The notes beneath the pieces were generated by a model. That model was not told where the DNA came from, ran no database searches, and was given only the letters and a program-made list of their open reading frames with translations. A DNA stretch of 25,564 nucleotides from CAYYAQ01 sp964469555 (lineage in GTDB: Bacteria; Planctomycetota; UBA1135; UBA2386), in NCBI GenBank assembly GCA_964469555.1, contig CAYYAQ010000071.1, positions 1 through 25,564 on the forward strand. Reading direction: 5' to 3'. The position numbers and the translations under genes were made by a program. Shown one piece after another: positions 1-7,485 of the stretch (position 1 is the first letter of the stretch; every line of letters begins with the position of its first letter).

Positions 1-2106
1 GAGCAAACGGTGGAGGATCGGTCGGAGCCTGTTGGTGGAGTTGAATAGCGGACCGGACGTCAACGAAGCTCTGCCACGGCGACGGGTCGGCGCCTGCAAG
101 ATCTCGTTGCAATCGTGCGAGATCAGATGGAAGCGGTGCGACTTGTCCTCGTAGATGCGGTAGTCGTAGCCCTGATTCATGTAGCCATCGCTCGGGAGGA
201 AGACGTTCTCGAGCGCGCAGTACCAGAGCACCTCATCGATGTCGAGCACCTTGGGCAGCACGGCATGCAGTTCATCGGTAGGCGTATCGTTCAAGACCTT
301 GCAGAACGACACGAGGCGCTTCCAGGCGTTCGCGTCCTTCTTTTCGCTGCGTTTCGTCCGCAACTCGTACGCAGAATAGTTGGCTGGATCGTCGCCGCGA
401 TACGTCAGCGCGCCGACGCCGCGCTGGTTGCGATGCACATTCCACCGTACCCCACCGCGCGTGCCGTACGCGTCCTTCAAGTAGTCCTTGTTGAACTGCT
501 CCGCGTTCTGGTACACGCCCCAGTTCGCGCCATTGATAACAACCTTGACGTAGTTGACCCGCGGCACGGGGATATAGTTGCGCGCCACGTGGGAGAACAT
601 GACCTCGCGGAGGAAGGTGGAGTCCTGGTTGCCATTCAGGAGATTCAACGTCCGGAAGCCCTCGAGCCGTTGGCGCGGGATGGAATGATCTATCGAGACG
701 TTGAACGACTTCTTGAGCGAACTCCGCACCATCAGGTACGACGACGACCCGCGAAAGTGGACTCCGACCCCCGCGTACTTCTTGCCATCGGCGATGAGCG
801 TCGCGGGAATCTCAACATCGGTGCGGTAGAAAGTGGTCAGTTCTTCGAACCAGTCGTCCCGTTCGAAGTCGAGGAACAACGTGCGAAGGATTTTCGGATC
901 GTAGAGACTTCGACCCGCGTACTTCTTCGCGCTCGAGGCTCGGATTCGCTTCGCCGCCGCCACCGGCTCGGGCATCCGCACGTCTCCTGCCCCACGGAAC
1001 ATCCTCGGCGTCCGCTGGCGGCGTTGCGCCGCCGCATCCGTCCGCAGTGCCTCGCGGGACTTGTCGCGTTCCTCGCGGTCGAGCCGACCGTCCTGGTTCT
1101 CGTCAAACCTCGCGACGAGCTTCGTCTTGGGTAGGATGCTGCCGAACCCCTGGGGTCGAACAGGCGGCGACGTCGGCTCGACATCCGGCGCTTCTCCGCA
1201 GGGATCGACACAGTCGTCCGGAGCCTCCCGACCGTCCATGTCATCGGGCTCTCGTCGCCTGTCCGAGCCGGACCGCCGAGATTGACGGTTGAGCATCGCA
1301 TCCAGAACGCTCGGACGCGCGGCGATTCCCTCCGATCGACCGGCGAGCTGGTCCAACACCGACTTCTCCCGTGCGCGCACGAACTTCGTGAGGCCGGTGA
1401 TTCTGCTGCTCCCGCCGAGCCCACGTCGCCCGGCCCGTCGCGAGCTTTTGTTTCCACCGAGCACGCCCGCGTGATTCACGATGTCTGCACACGTCTTCTC
1501 CCGGGCCTTCGCCGCCTTGGACGCCCGGTCCGCGAGTTCGATCTTGGCCACCATGCCTTGGGCGCTGCATGGTCCCTTGATCAACTCGTCGTCGACCTTC
1601 CCGGGGATCGTCAGGAACACGCGGGCGAACGCCGTCCGCGACGCCGGCACACCCGATTCGCGGTAGGCCTGGTACGAGATCGCCTCTCGAATCTGAGTGC
1701 CATCAAGGGAGTTGTTGTTCAGGTTCAGTTTTTTCAGCCCGAGGAAGTTCTGACCCTTCCGAAGGCGGTCGAAGTCGATCTTGAACGATCGCTTCAGCGT
1801 TCCTGCCGTCATCCAGAACGTCGAGTTCCCCTTGAACCGCAGCCCGACCTCGAGTTCCGGATGCCCGGCGATGCGGACGCGACCCGCGACGTAGGTGTAG
1901 TTCGTCCGTTGCGTCCCGGGCGGTCGCCGCTTGGGGAACATCGTCTTCCAGACGTCGGGCTCCACCGTGATCCTGACGTTCCAGATCTTGTCCAACCCGA
2001 AGAGTTCGCCTTGCGTCTTGGGGGCTTGCTTCGCCGGAATCGCCTCCTGGGCCGGAACGGGCGTGCAGAACAAGATCAGGAACCAAGGAAGGTGGCGGAG
2101 TCTCAT
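1..2106 (-). CDS. CotH-kinase-type secreted protein, tandem CotH domains with EF-hand loop (C-terminus cut by window edge)
   Basis: The frame is open without a stop from an ATG at 2106 to position 1 (702 codons) and continues outside the window. It starts with a signal peptide (MRLRHLPWFLILFC..PAQ). Residues about 25-170 look like the first part of a CotH domain (GLRFKGNSTFW, LGLKKLNLNNN, ARVFLTIPGK). The sequence then jumps, through a short Lys/Ala-rich stretch, to a CotH-like C-terminal piece (LTKFVRAREKSVLDQLAG, about 238-259). A canonical EF-hand loop lies at 335-346 (DENQDGRLDREE). From about 396 on there is a second, fuller CotH domain (YDPKILRTLFLDFE, VGVHFRGSSSYLM, NGANWGVYQN, YDYRIYEDKSHRF, SHDCNE). 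CotH proteins of this type are secreted atypical kinase-fold proteins, some of which phosphorylate spore-coat proteins. The substrate here is unknown. The family call is firm; activity is not. Confidence 0.85.
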   Translation of the reverse strand, partial: MRLRHLPWFLILFCTPVPAQEAIPAKQAPKTQGELFGLDKIWNVRITVEPDVWKTMFPKRRPPGTQRTNYTYVAGRVRIAGHPELEVGLRFKGNSTFWMTAGTLKRSFKIDFDRLRKGQNFLGLKKLNLNNNSLDGTQIREAISYQAYRESGVPASRTAFARVFLTIPGKVDDELIKGPCSAQGMVAKIELADRASKAAKAREKTCADIVNHAGVLGGNKSSRRAGRRGLGGSSRITGLTKFVRAREKSVLDQLAGRSEGIAARPSVLDAMLNRQSRRSGSDRRREPDDMDGREAPDDCVDPCGEAPDVEPTSPPVRPQGFGSILPKTKLVARFDENQDGRLDREERDKSREALRTDAAAQRRQRTPRMFRGAGDVRMPEPVAAAKRIRASSAKKYAGRSLYDPKILRTLFLDFERDDWFEELTTFYRTDVEIPATLIADGKKYAGVGVHFRGSSSYLMVRSSLKKSFNVSIDHSIPRQRLEGFRTLNLLNGNQDSTFLREVMFSHVARNYIPVPRVNYVKVVINGANWGVYQNAEQFNKDYLKDAYGTRGGVRWNVHRNQRGVGALTYRGDDPANYSAYELRTKRSEKKDANAWKRLVSFCKVLNDTPTDELHAVLPKVLDIDEVLWYCALENVFLPSDGYMNQGYDYRIYEDKSHRFHLISHDCNEILQAPTRRRGRASLTSGPLFNSTNRLRPILHRLL

Positions 2107-2410
2107 GAATTGGAGTGCACGCGATGGGTCTCGGAGTGCTGATCGTCGGGGGATCACCATACGAACCGCAACCCCAGCCCGTAACAAATAAGTAGGGTGA
2201 CCACTCCACTCCGGCCAGCACAGGTGGGTCTCTTCGTGCCTTGGCCAGAGACCCGCTCGCGGGGAGCCACCGCCTCTCGTATGTTGACTGCGGCCCGCCG
2301 ACTCGACCCTCCCCACAAAGCACATCCCGCGCCGCGTCGAACCAGCACGTGAGCGCACGTGAGACATTCATGGCCCAGACCACCGGTACTTCACAAGGCG
2401 CGAGTTCCTG
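2107..2410. other. Divergent intergenic region between the CotH gene and the FAD oxidoreductase gene
   Basis: These 304 bp separate two genes transcribed away from each other, so promoters for both should lie here. An AT-richer patch (about 2182-2195, taacaaataagta) and an inverted repeat (2226-2254) are the only structure I can see. No -35/-10 pair with acceptable spacing was found, and the short ORFs across it do not look like protein. Confidence 0.5.
2226..2254. repeat. Perfect 8-bp inverted repeat with 13-nt loop
   Basis: GGGTCTCT at 2226-2233 is matched by AGAGACCC at 2247-2254. It sits in the middle of the divergent promoter region, so it could be an operator or a leader hairpin. An 8-bp stem in GC-rich DNA can also arise by chance. 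Confidence 0.35.
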
Positions 2411-3622
2411 ATGCCTGACTTCGATGTCGTAGTCATCGGTGGCGGTCCGGGTGGTTCTTCCGTCGCGACGTTCGTCGCGCAGGCCGGCCACAGCGTGGCG
2501 CTCTACGAGAAGGCGACCTTCCCTCGCTTCATTGTCGGCGAGTCCCTGGTCCCGGCGTGCAACCTCCCGCTCGAGAAACTCGGCGTGCTCGAACAGATGG
2601 ACGAGCGGCGCTTCCCGCGAAAGCACGGCGTCCAGTTCTTCTCCCCCACCGGCCCGACCAGGCCGTTCTACTTCTCCGAAGTCAGCAATCCGCGGATGCA
2701 CTCGACGTGGCAGGTGCTGCGCAGCGACTTCGACGCGATGCTCCTCGAGAACGCGAAACGAGCCGGAGTCGAGACCCACACGCAGACCGAGATCTTCGAC
2801 CTGTGCGGCACGAACGGGACCGTAACTGGAGTGAAGATCAGGCGATCCGACGGCGGGGAGGAGACCGTGACGGCACGGGTCGTCGTCGACGCGACCGGCC
2901 AGAACGGACTGGTCACCCGTCAGCACGGCGGACGCAAGATCATCGACGGCCTGCAGAACGCCTCCGTGTTCGCCCACTATCACAACGTCGCGTTGGACAC
3001 CGGCATCGATGCCGGCTCGACGCTGATCTACCGCATCGACGGCGAATCGTGGCTGTGGTTCATCCCGCTGCCGGACGTGGTCAGCATCGGGCTCGTCACC
3101 CCCGCCAAGACGATCTCCCGCTTCGGCAAGTCACCGGCATCGATCCTCGAGACGGCGATCGACGAGAGTGAGCCGCTGCGTTCCCGCCTCGAAAAAGCCG
3201 ATCGCACCACCGAGGTGCGCGCCGTCCGGGACTACTCGTATCGAAGCGAGCGGGATGGCGGCGAGGGCTGGCTGTTGGTCGGCGACGCGGTCGGATTCAT
3301 CGACCCGATCTACTCCACGGGGTTGTTCCTCACGCTCTACTCCGCCGAGTTGGGCGCCGCCGCGATCACAGAACAGTTACAGAGTGGCGCGAGCACGCCC
3401 AATTTCTCCGGATACTCGAAGGACTATCAGGAAGCCTTCGAGCAGTTCCTCACACTCGTGCAGGCGTTCTACCGGGAGGACTTCCACTTCGGTACTCTCG
3501 CGAAGAACCCGGCGCACCGTCAGGGACTGATCGACCTGCTGACCGGCGTTGTCGGAACGCCGGAAGCCAACGAGGTAACTCAGGCCATCAGGACTTTCTT
3601 CGACAAACAGATGATGCTATGA
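2411..3622 (+). CDS. FAD-dependent oxidoreductase, flavin halogenase / geranylgeranyl reductase superfamily
   Basis: This 403-aa protein has the full layout of class A flavin monooxygenase-fold enzymes. GGGPGG at 10-15 binds FAD, FPRFIVGESLVP is at 37-48, DATG at 160-163, and GDAVGFIDPIYSTG at 291-304 is the second FAD contact. Two halogenase hallmarks appear: WLWFIP at 214-219 fits WxWxIP, and Lys71 in KHGVQF sits where the catalytic Lys of PltA/CmlS-like halogenases falls by my eye alignment. No signal peptide is seen, so it should be cytoplasmic. Geranylgeranyl reductases share the fold and have a similar YxWxFP block, so reduction of an isoprenoid is a real alternative, given the terpenoid operon 2.7 kb away. 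It lies 43 nt upstream of the propeller gene on the same strand. Substrate unknown. Confidence 0.8.
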   Translation: MPDFDVVVIGGGPGGSSVATFVAQAGHSVALYEKATFPRFIVGESLVPACNLPLEKLGVLEQMDERRFPRKHGVQFFSPTGPTRPFYFSEVSNPRMHSTWQVLRSDFDAMLLENAKRAGVETHTQTEIFDLCGTNGTVTGVKIRRSDGGEETVTARVVVDATGQNGLVTRQHGGRKIIDGLQNASVFAHYHNVALDTGIDAGSTLIYRIDGESWLWFIPLPDVVSIGLVTPAKTISRFGKSPASILETAIDESEPLRSRLEKADRTTEVRAVRDYSYRSERDGGEGWLLVGDAVGFIDPIYSTGLFLTLYSAELGAAAITEQLQSGASTPNFSGYSKDYQEAFEQFLTLVQAFYREDFHFGTLAKNPAHRQGLIDLLTGVVGTPEANEVTQAIRTFFDKQMML

Positions 3623-3665
3623 AGCTCCGTGCTTCCGGCCTCCTCTGAACCTCGGAGAGATAGCG

Positions 3666-5036
3666 ATGACAGCCAACGTTTTCAGCCTCTACGTGTCCCT
3701 CTGCGCACCGTTGTTCCTCGTCGCGGGCACGGCGACCGCCCAGGACTGGCCGCACTGGCGCGGCCCGAACTACAACGGTTCGACGACGGCCGAGAACCTG
3801 CCGCTGAAGTTCACGCGAACGAAGCACGTGAAGTGGGCGACCGACCTCATGGGTCCCGGCGCGAGCACGCCGATCGTCGTGGGCAAGCGGATCTTCTTCA
3901 CGTCGGTGGACACGAAACGTGATCGCCTGGTCGCGCTGTGCGTCAACCGGGAGAACGGCAAGATCATGTGGAAGAGCGACGCCGGCAGCGGCTACGGCGC
4001 CGCGTCCGGACGGCGCACCGGGGGAAGGCGCGCGACGTTCGCGTCACCTTCGGCGACGACGGATGGCGAGACGGTCGTCTTCTTCTTCGGCAACGGCGAC
4101 CTCGTCGGCTACGACGTGGAAGGCAAGAAGCTCTGGAGCCGGAACATCCAGAAGGACTACGGCAACTTCGCGTTCAACTGGACGTTCGCCGCGAGCCCGA
4201 CGATCTGGGAGGGCAAGGTGTTCCTGCCTGTACTGCAACGCGACGTGCCCGCCGGTCGGCGGCGTCGCAGCGCAGAGGTCACGCCGGACAAGATCGACTC
4301 CTTCATCCTCGCGGCGGATCCAAAGACAGGGAAAACGATCTACAAACACGTCCGGCCCTCGCCAGCGAAGGTCGAATCTCTAGAGTCGTACACGACGACG
4401 ATTCCTTACATCGCGAAGGACGGCCAGAAGCAGCTGCTACTCGTCGGCGGAGACGTGCTGACAGGACACGATCCGGCAACCGGCGAGGAGTTGTGGCGCT
4501 GGGGCACATGGAACCCCAACCACCGCGAAAAGTACTGGCGCCTCGTGCCGTCCGTCGTCGTGGGTGGCGGTGTCGCCGTGGTCTGCGCTCCCAAGCGCGC
4601 GCCGGTCTTCGCGGTTCAACTCGGCGGCAAGGGCGAAATCGATCAGGAGGAAGGCCTGGCCTGGAAGAGCAAGGGCAGACCGAACCCTGTCTCGAGCGAT
4701 GTGCCGACACCTGCCTTCGACGGCAAACACTTCTTCGTCCTCAGCGACGTCCAGAACGCCATCTCCAAGGTGAATCCGAAGGACGGCGAAGTCGCCTGGA
4801 CCACCAAGCTGTCGCGGAACTTCAAGTGGCGCTCGTCCCCAACGGTGGCGGACGGCAAGGTCTACTGCATGAACCACAACGGCGAGGTCGTCGTGGTGGA
4901 CGCGGAGTCCGGCAAGAAGCTGCACCACGCGTTCATGGGTTCGGAGGACGACGACCAGATTCGCGGGTCAGTCGTGGTCGCGCACAACAACCTGTTCATC
5001 CGGACGAACGACAAGCTCTACTGCATCGGTCAGTAG
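3666..5036 (+). CDS. Secreted PQQ/BamB-type beta-propeller protein
   Basis: This is a 456-aa protein with an N-terminal signal peptide ending near ATAQ, followed by DWPHWRGPNYNGS, the typical opening of planctomycete propeller proteins. Blade-like repeats follow: FASPSATTDG / GDLVGYDVEGKKLW, LLLVGGDVLTGHDPATGEELW, VPTPAFDGKHFFVLS / NPKDGEVAW and SSPTVADGKVYCMN / DAESGKK. These 'DG-x-VY...D-x-x-TG-x-x-W' repeats define the PQQ-like fold but do not prove PQQ binding, and no quinoprotein dehydrogenase catalytic motif is apparent. A GGAGAG Shine-Dalgarno stands just before the ATG at 3666. It is probably periplasmic. The basic insert at about 118-126 (GRRTGGRRA) is unusual between blades. The role is unknown, and it may be co-transcribed with the upstream flavoprotein. 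Confidence 0.85.
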   Translation: MTANVFSLYVSLCAPLFLVAGTATAQDWPHWRGPNYNGSTTAENLPLKFTRTKHVKWATDLMGPGASTPIVVGKRIFFTSVDTKRDRLVALCVNRENGKIMWKSDAGSGYGAASGRRTGGRRATFASPSATTDGETVVFFFGNGDLVGYDVEGKKLWSRNIQKDYGNFAFNWTFAASPTIWEGKVFLPVLQRDVPAGRRRRSAEVTPDKIDSFILAADPKTGKTIYKHVRPSPAKVESLESYTTTIPYIAKDGQKQLLLVGGDVLTGHDPATGEELWRWGTWNPNHREKYWRLVPSVVVGGGVAVVCAPKRAPVFAVQLGGKGEIDQEEGLAWKSKGRPNPVSSDVPTPAFDGKHFFVLSDVQNAISKVNPKDGEVAWTTKLSRNFKWRSSPTVADGKVYCMNHNGEVVVVDAESGKKLHHAFMGSEDDDQIRGSVVVAHNNLFIRTNDKLYCIGQ

Positions 5037-5041
5037 GCGCT

Positions 5042-6283
5042 CTACTCGCTCGCCTTCGGGTTTTCGATGCGTCCCATGAAGAGGACGCAGCCGGTCTTCC
5101 GGTGCCGGATCACGAACAGGAACGGATGATCGGCGACGAAGGACTTCGGCGGGTCTGTCCTCGGTCGACGTCCGCCGAACTTCAGCAGCACGATCGTCGC
5201 GGCAGTTGCCTCGGTGCCCTTCTCGTCGACGGCGACGAACGCCTTGTGGAGGACGGTGTCGATGAAGATCTTGTCCTCCTTCATCATCTTCGAAAAGTTC
5301 GAGCGGGTGGTGAACGGCAACCGCATGCCCATCGTCTGCAGCGTGGGGACGAGTTCGAGCCGCCTCGTGAATTCGAACTTCGGCATCTTCAACGCGACCG
5401 CGCGGCTGCGTAGCTTGCCGCAAAGACTGTCGAGCACCGCACCGCTGAGCTTCGCTTCGAACGCCTTCAGGCCGTCGACCTTCTTCGGCAGGATGAGCAC
5501 CATCGACATCGCGCCGCCGCGGTACGGCAACTCCACGACTTGCATGTCGTCTGTCTCGGCGTAGGGCATGGGACCCGTGCGAGCCATCATGGACACGTCG
5601 ACCTTCTTCTTCGCGGACGTCGTGAACGGTCCCGGCTTCGTCATGGGCTCCTCGAACGGCTTGGCCCATTGCGCCTTGAAGTAGATCGCGTTGCCGAGCG
5701 CGAGGCGGCAGTCCGGTGTCAGGTCGCCCGGCTGCACGATGTCCTTGATCCGCTTCTTGGTGTGCTGTTCGACCCAGTCGTTGATGCGCTTGCGCGCCTC
5801 TTCGGTCTTGGTGAAGTCGATGCGCTGGAAAGGCGCATTGAAGTCCGAGTCCATGGAGTCCACGAACGGCTTCTCGAACTTCATCCCGATCTGACCCCAG
5901 AGCGCGTTGGCGGCGTGGAGTTCATAAGCTGGCACGCGTCGCCGTGGGCGCTTGCCGTAGTCGAAGACCTCGTTTGGGGCGATGGCCTTCTCGAGCGCCG
6001 CGAATCCGGCGAGCTTCACTCCCGCGATGCGCAGCACCTTCTGCATCTCCTCGGCGGTCGCTCCGACCGCCCCCTGCTGCGTCATGCCGAGGGCGACCAT
6101 GATCGAGTAGGGCGAATAGAAGAGGTTTCCCTCCTTCTCCTTCAAGACCCCGTGCAGGTCACACCCGAACGCGTTGTTCGCGCGGGCGAGCGCGAACGCG
6201 GTTGACGCGGCATTCGCCTCGTCGGCTGCGGCTTGTGCCGGAAGGACACCGGCGAACATAAACAGAGGGATCAGTTTCTTCAT
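5042..6283 (-). CDS. Secreted serpin (serine protease inhibitor)
   Basis: I chose the ATG at 6283 because it begins a clean signal peptide (MKKLIPLFMFAGVLPAQA). The TTG-initiated extension to 6310 only adds residues in front of it. The mature part is a full-length serpin (413 aa with leader): NLFYSPYSIMVALGM near the N-terminus, NAIYFKAQW at about 199-207, an inhibitory-type hinge EKGTEATAAT at 354-363, and the serpin signature FVADHPFLFVI at 382-392. The small-residue hinge suggests a true inhibitor that inserts its reactive loop. The loop from the P17 Glu to the PF motif is six residues longer than in alpha-1-antitrypsin and holds several basic residues (K368, R372, R373, R375). The gene converges with the propeller gene, with five bases between the stop codons. 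The target protease is unknown. Confidence 0.92.
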   Translation of the reverse strand: MKKLIPLFMFAGVLPAQAAADEANAASTAFALARANNAFGCDLHGVLKEKEGNLFYSPYSIMVALGMTQQGAVGATAEEMQKVLRIAGVKLAGFAALEKAIAPNEVFDYGKRPRRRVPAYELHAANALWGQIGMKFEKPFVDSMDSDFNAPFQRIDFTKTEEARKRINDWVEQHTKKRIKDIVQPGDLTPDCRLALGNAIYFKAQWAKPFEEPMTKPGPFTTSAKKKVDVSMMARTGPMPYAETDDMQVVELPYRGGAMSMVLILPKKVDGLKAFEAKLSGAVLDSLCGKLRSRAVALKMPKFEFTRRLELVPTLQTMGMRLPFTTRSNFSKMMKEDKIFIDTVLHKAFVAVDEKGTEATAATIVLLKFGGRRPRTDPPKSFVADHPFLFVIRHRKTGCVLFMGRIENPKASE

Positions 6284-6320
6284 GGCGGGCGCTGAGACTC
6301 CATCCCCCAAAATAGTTCCA

Positions 6321-6341
6321 AGTTTGTGCCTGGCACAAACT
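6321..6341. repeat. 21-bp perfect palindrome, 10-bp arms around one base
   Basis: AGTTTGTGCC, then T, then GGCACAAACT. It starts 7 nt past the cysteine desulfurase stop codon and ends the leftward operon region; it is also about 40 nt upstream of the serpin start. It could form a hairpin with a 3-nt loop (no U-tract follows, so not a classic terminator), serve as an operator for the serpin gene, or be one copy of a dispersed GTGCCTGGCAC-type repeat. Confidence 0.6.
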
Positions 6342-6348
6342 CAAAGAT

Positions 6349-7485
6349 TTAGACCGCTGCGAGGAGAAGTCGCAGGGCTGTATCGACGGCGCGCTCGGTG
6401 GTGAAGCGGCCGACGGAGAGGCGGAGGCTGCCGCGCACCCGGTCGTCGTCGAAGCCTAGAGCGCCGAGGACGTAACTCGGTTGCCTGCTGGCACTCGTGC
6501 ACGCGGACGCGGTCGAGACGGCGAGGCCCGGGAGCCGCGCGATCAGCTCCTCGGCGTCGATGCCGGGGAAACTGATGTTCAACGTTCCTGCCAGGCGGGG
6601 CGCATCTGCGCCGTTGACGAGGACCCCGGCACCAGCGACCAGACCCTGCTCGAGGCGGTCGCGCATGGCGCCGAGCCGCTCTCGCTCGAGCGCGGGATCC
6701 TCCTCCAGGCAACGCGAAGCGGCGGCTCCGAGCCCGACGATCCCCGGCACGTTGAGCGTCCCGGAACGCAGGCCTCGCTCGTGCCCCCCGCCGTGCATCA
6801 GCGGCTCGCACCGCACCCGCGGCCCACGCCTGCGAACGAACAGCCCTCCCACCCCTTTCGGCCCGTAGATCTTGTGACCCGAGAAGCTCAGCAGATCGAT
6901 GCACGCTGCCTCGACGTCGATCGACTCCTTGCCGAACGACTGCACCGCGTCCGTGTGAAAGAGCGTGCCCCGTTCGCGGCAGATCCGACCGATGTCGCCG
7001 ATCGGATGCAGCACACCGATCTCGTTGTTGGCGTGCATCACGGACACGACGAGCGTGTCCTCGCGGATGCACGCGTCGATCTGCGACAGATCGAGCCGCC
7101 CGGATTGGTCCACCGAGAGGTAGGTGACTTCGAACCCCTGCTCTTCGAGGTAGCGACAGGGATCGAGCACCGACGGATGCTCCGTTCGCACCGTCACGAT
7201 GTGGCGCCTGTTCGAGTAGGCAGGGGACGCGGCGATGCCGCGAAGGGCGATGTTGTTCGACTCCGTCGCACCGCTCGTCCAGTAGATCTCCCGCGAATCG
7301 GCGTGGATCACGACAGCGACCGACTCGCGCGCGGCGTCGACGGCCGCTGCCGCCGTTCGCCCCAACTCGTGGTGGCGGCTCGCCGCGTTGCCGTAGTGCT
7401 GCAGGAAGTACGGTCGCATCGACTCGAACACGTGTACATCCAGCGGCGTCGTCGCGTTGTGATCCAGATAGATCAACTCGGGCAC
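6349..7485 (-). CDS. Cysteine desulfurase, IscS/NifS class I
   Basis: This 378-aa PLP enzyme converts cysteine to alanine plus an enzyme persulfide. It opens with IYLDHNATTPLD. His103 (TEH) and the SGHKIYGPKG motif with PLP-binding Lys205 are present, as is MHGGGHERGLRSGT. The catalytic Cys329 lies in SACTSASRQPSYVLGALG, the long-loop class I arrangement of IscS. The start is the GTG at 7485, because the family N-terminus begins there and AGGAGG lies four bases upstream. The long open frame reaching 7947 is only the antisense opening of GC-rich DNA. The start overlaps the cyclase stop by 13 nt, so it is the last gene of the nine-gene operon. No iscU, iscA or regulator is adjacent, so it may serve the local Fe-S proteins or a sulfur transfer in this pathway instead of general cluster assembly. 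Confidence 0.9.
   Translation of the reverse strand: MPELIYLDHNATTPLDVHVFESMRPYFLQHYGNAASRHHELGRTAAAAVDAARESVAVVIHADSREIYWTSGATESNNIALRGIAASPAYSNRRHIVTVRTEHPSVLDPCRYLEEQGFEVTYLSVDQSGRLDLSQIDACIREDTLVVSVMHANNEIGVLHPIGDIGRICRERGTLFHTDAVQSFGKESIDVEAACIDLLSFSGHKIYGPKGVGGLFVRRRGPRVRCEPLMHGGGHERGLRSGTLNVPGIVGLGAAASRCLEEDPALERERLGAMRDRLEQGLVAGAGVLVNGADAPRLAGTLNISFPGIDAEELIARLPGLAVSTASACTSASRQPSYVLGALGFDDDRVRGSLRLSVGRFTTERAVDTALRLLLAAV

Noticed and set aside
1703..2983. 426-aa open frame on the minus strand
   Set aside because: Crosses the divergent intergenic region and lies antisense to the FAD enzyme and out of frame with the CotH gene; composition not protein-like.
3666..5036. Reading the propeller proteins as true PQQ-dependent dehydrogenases
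   Set aside because: Only blade repeats are visible; the PQQ-ligating and catalytic Asp/disulfide motifs of quinoprotein dehydrogenases were not found.
6321..6341. Rho-independent terminator for the nine-gene operon
   Set aside because: The palindrome lacks a T-tract on the operon side and can form only a tight 3-nt loop, so a classic terminator is not supported.
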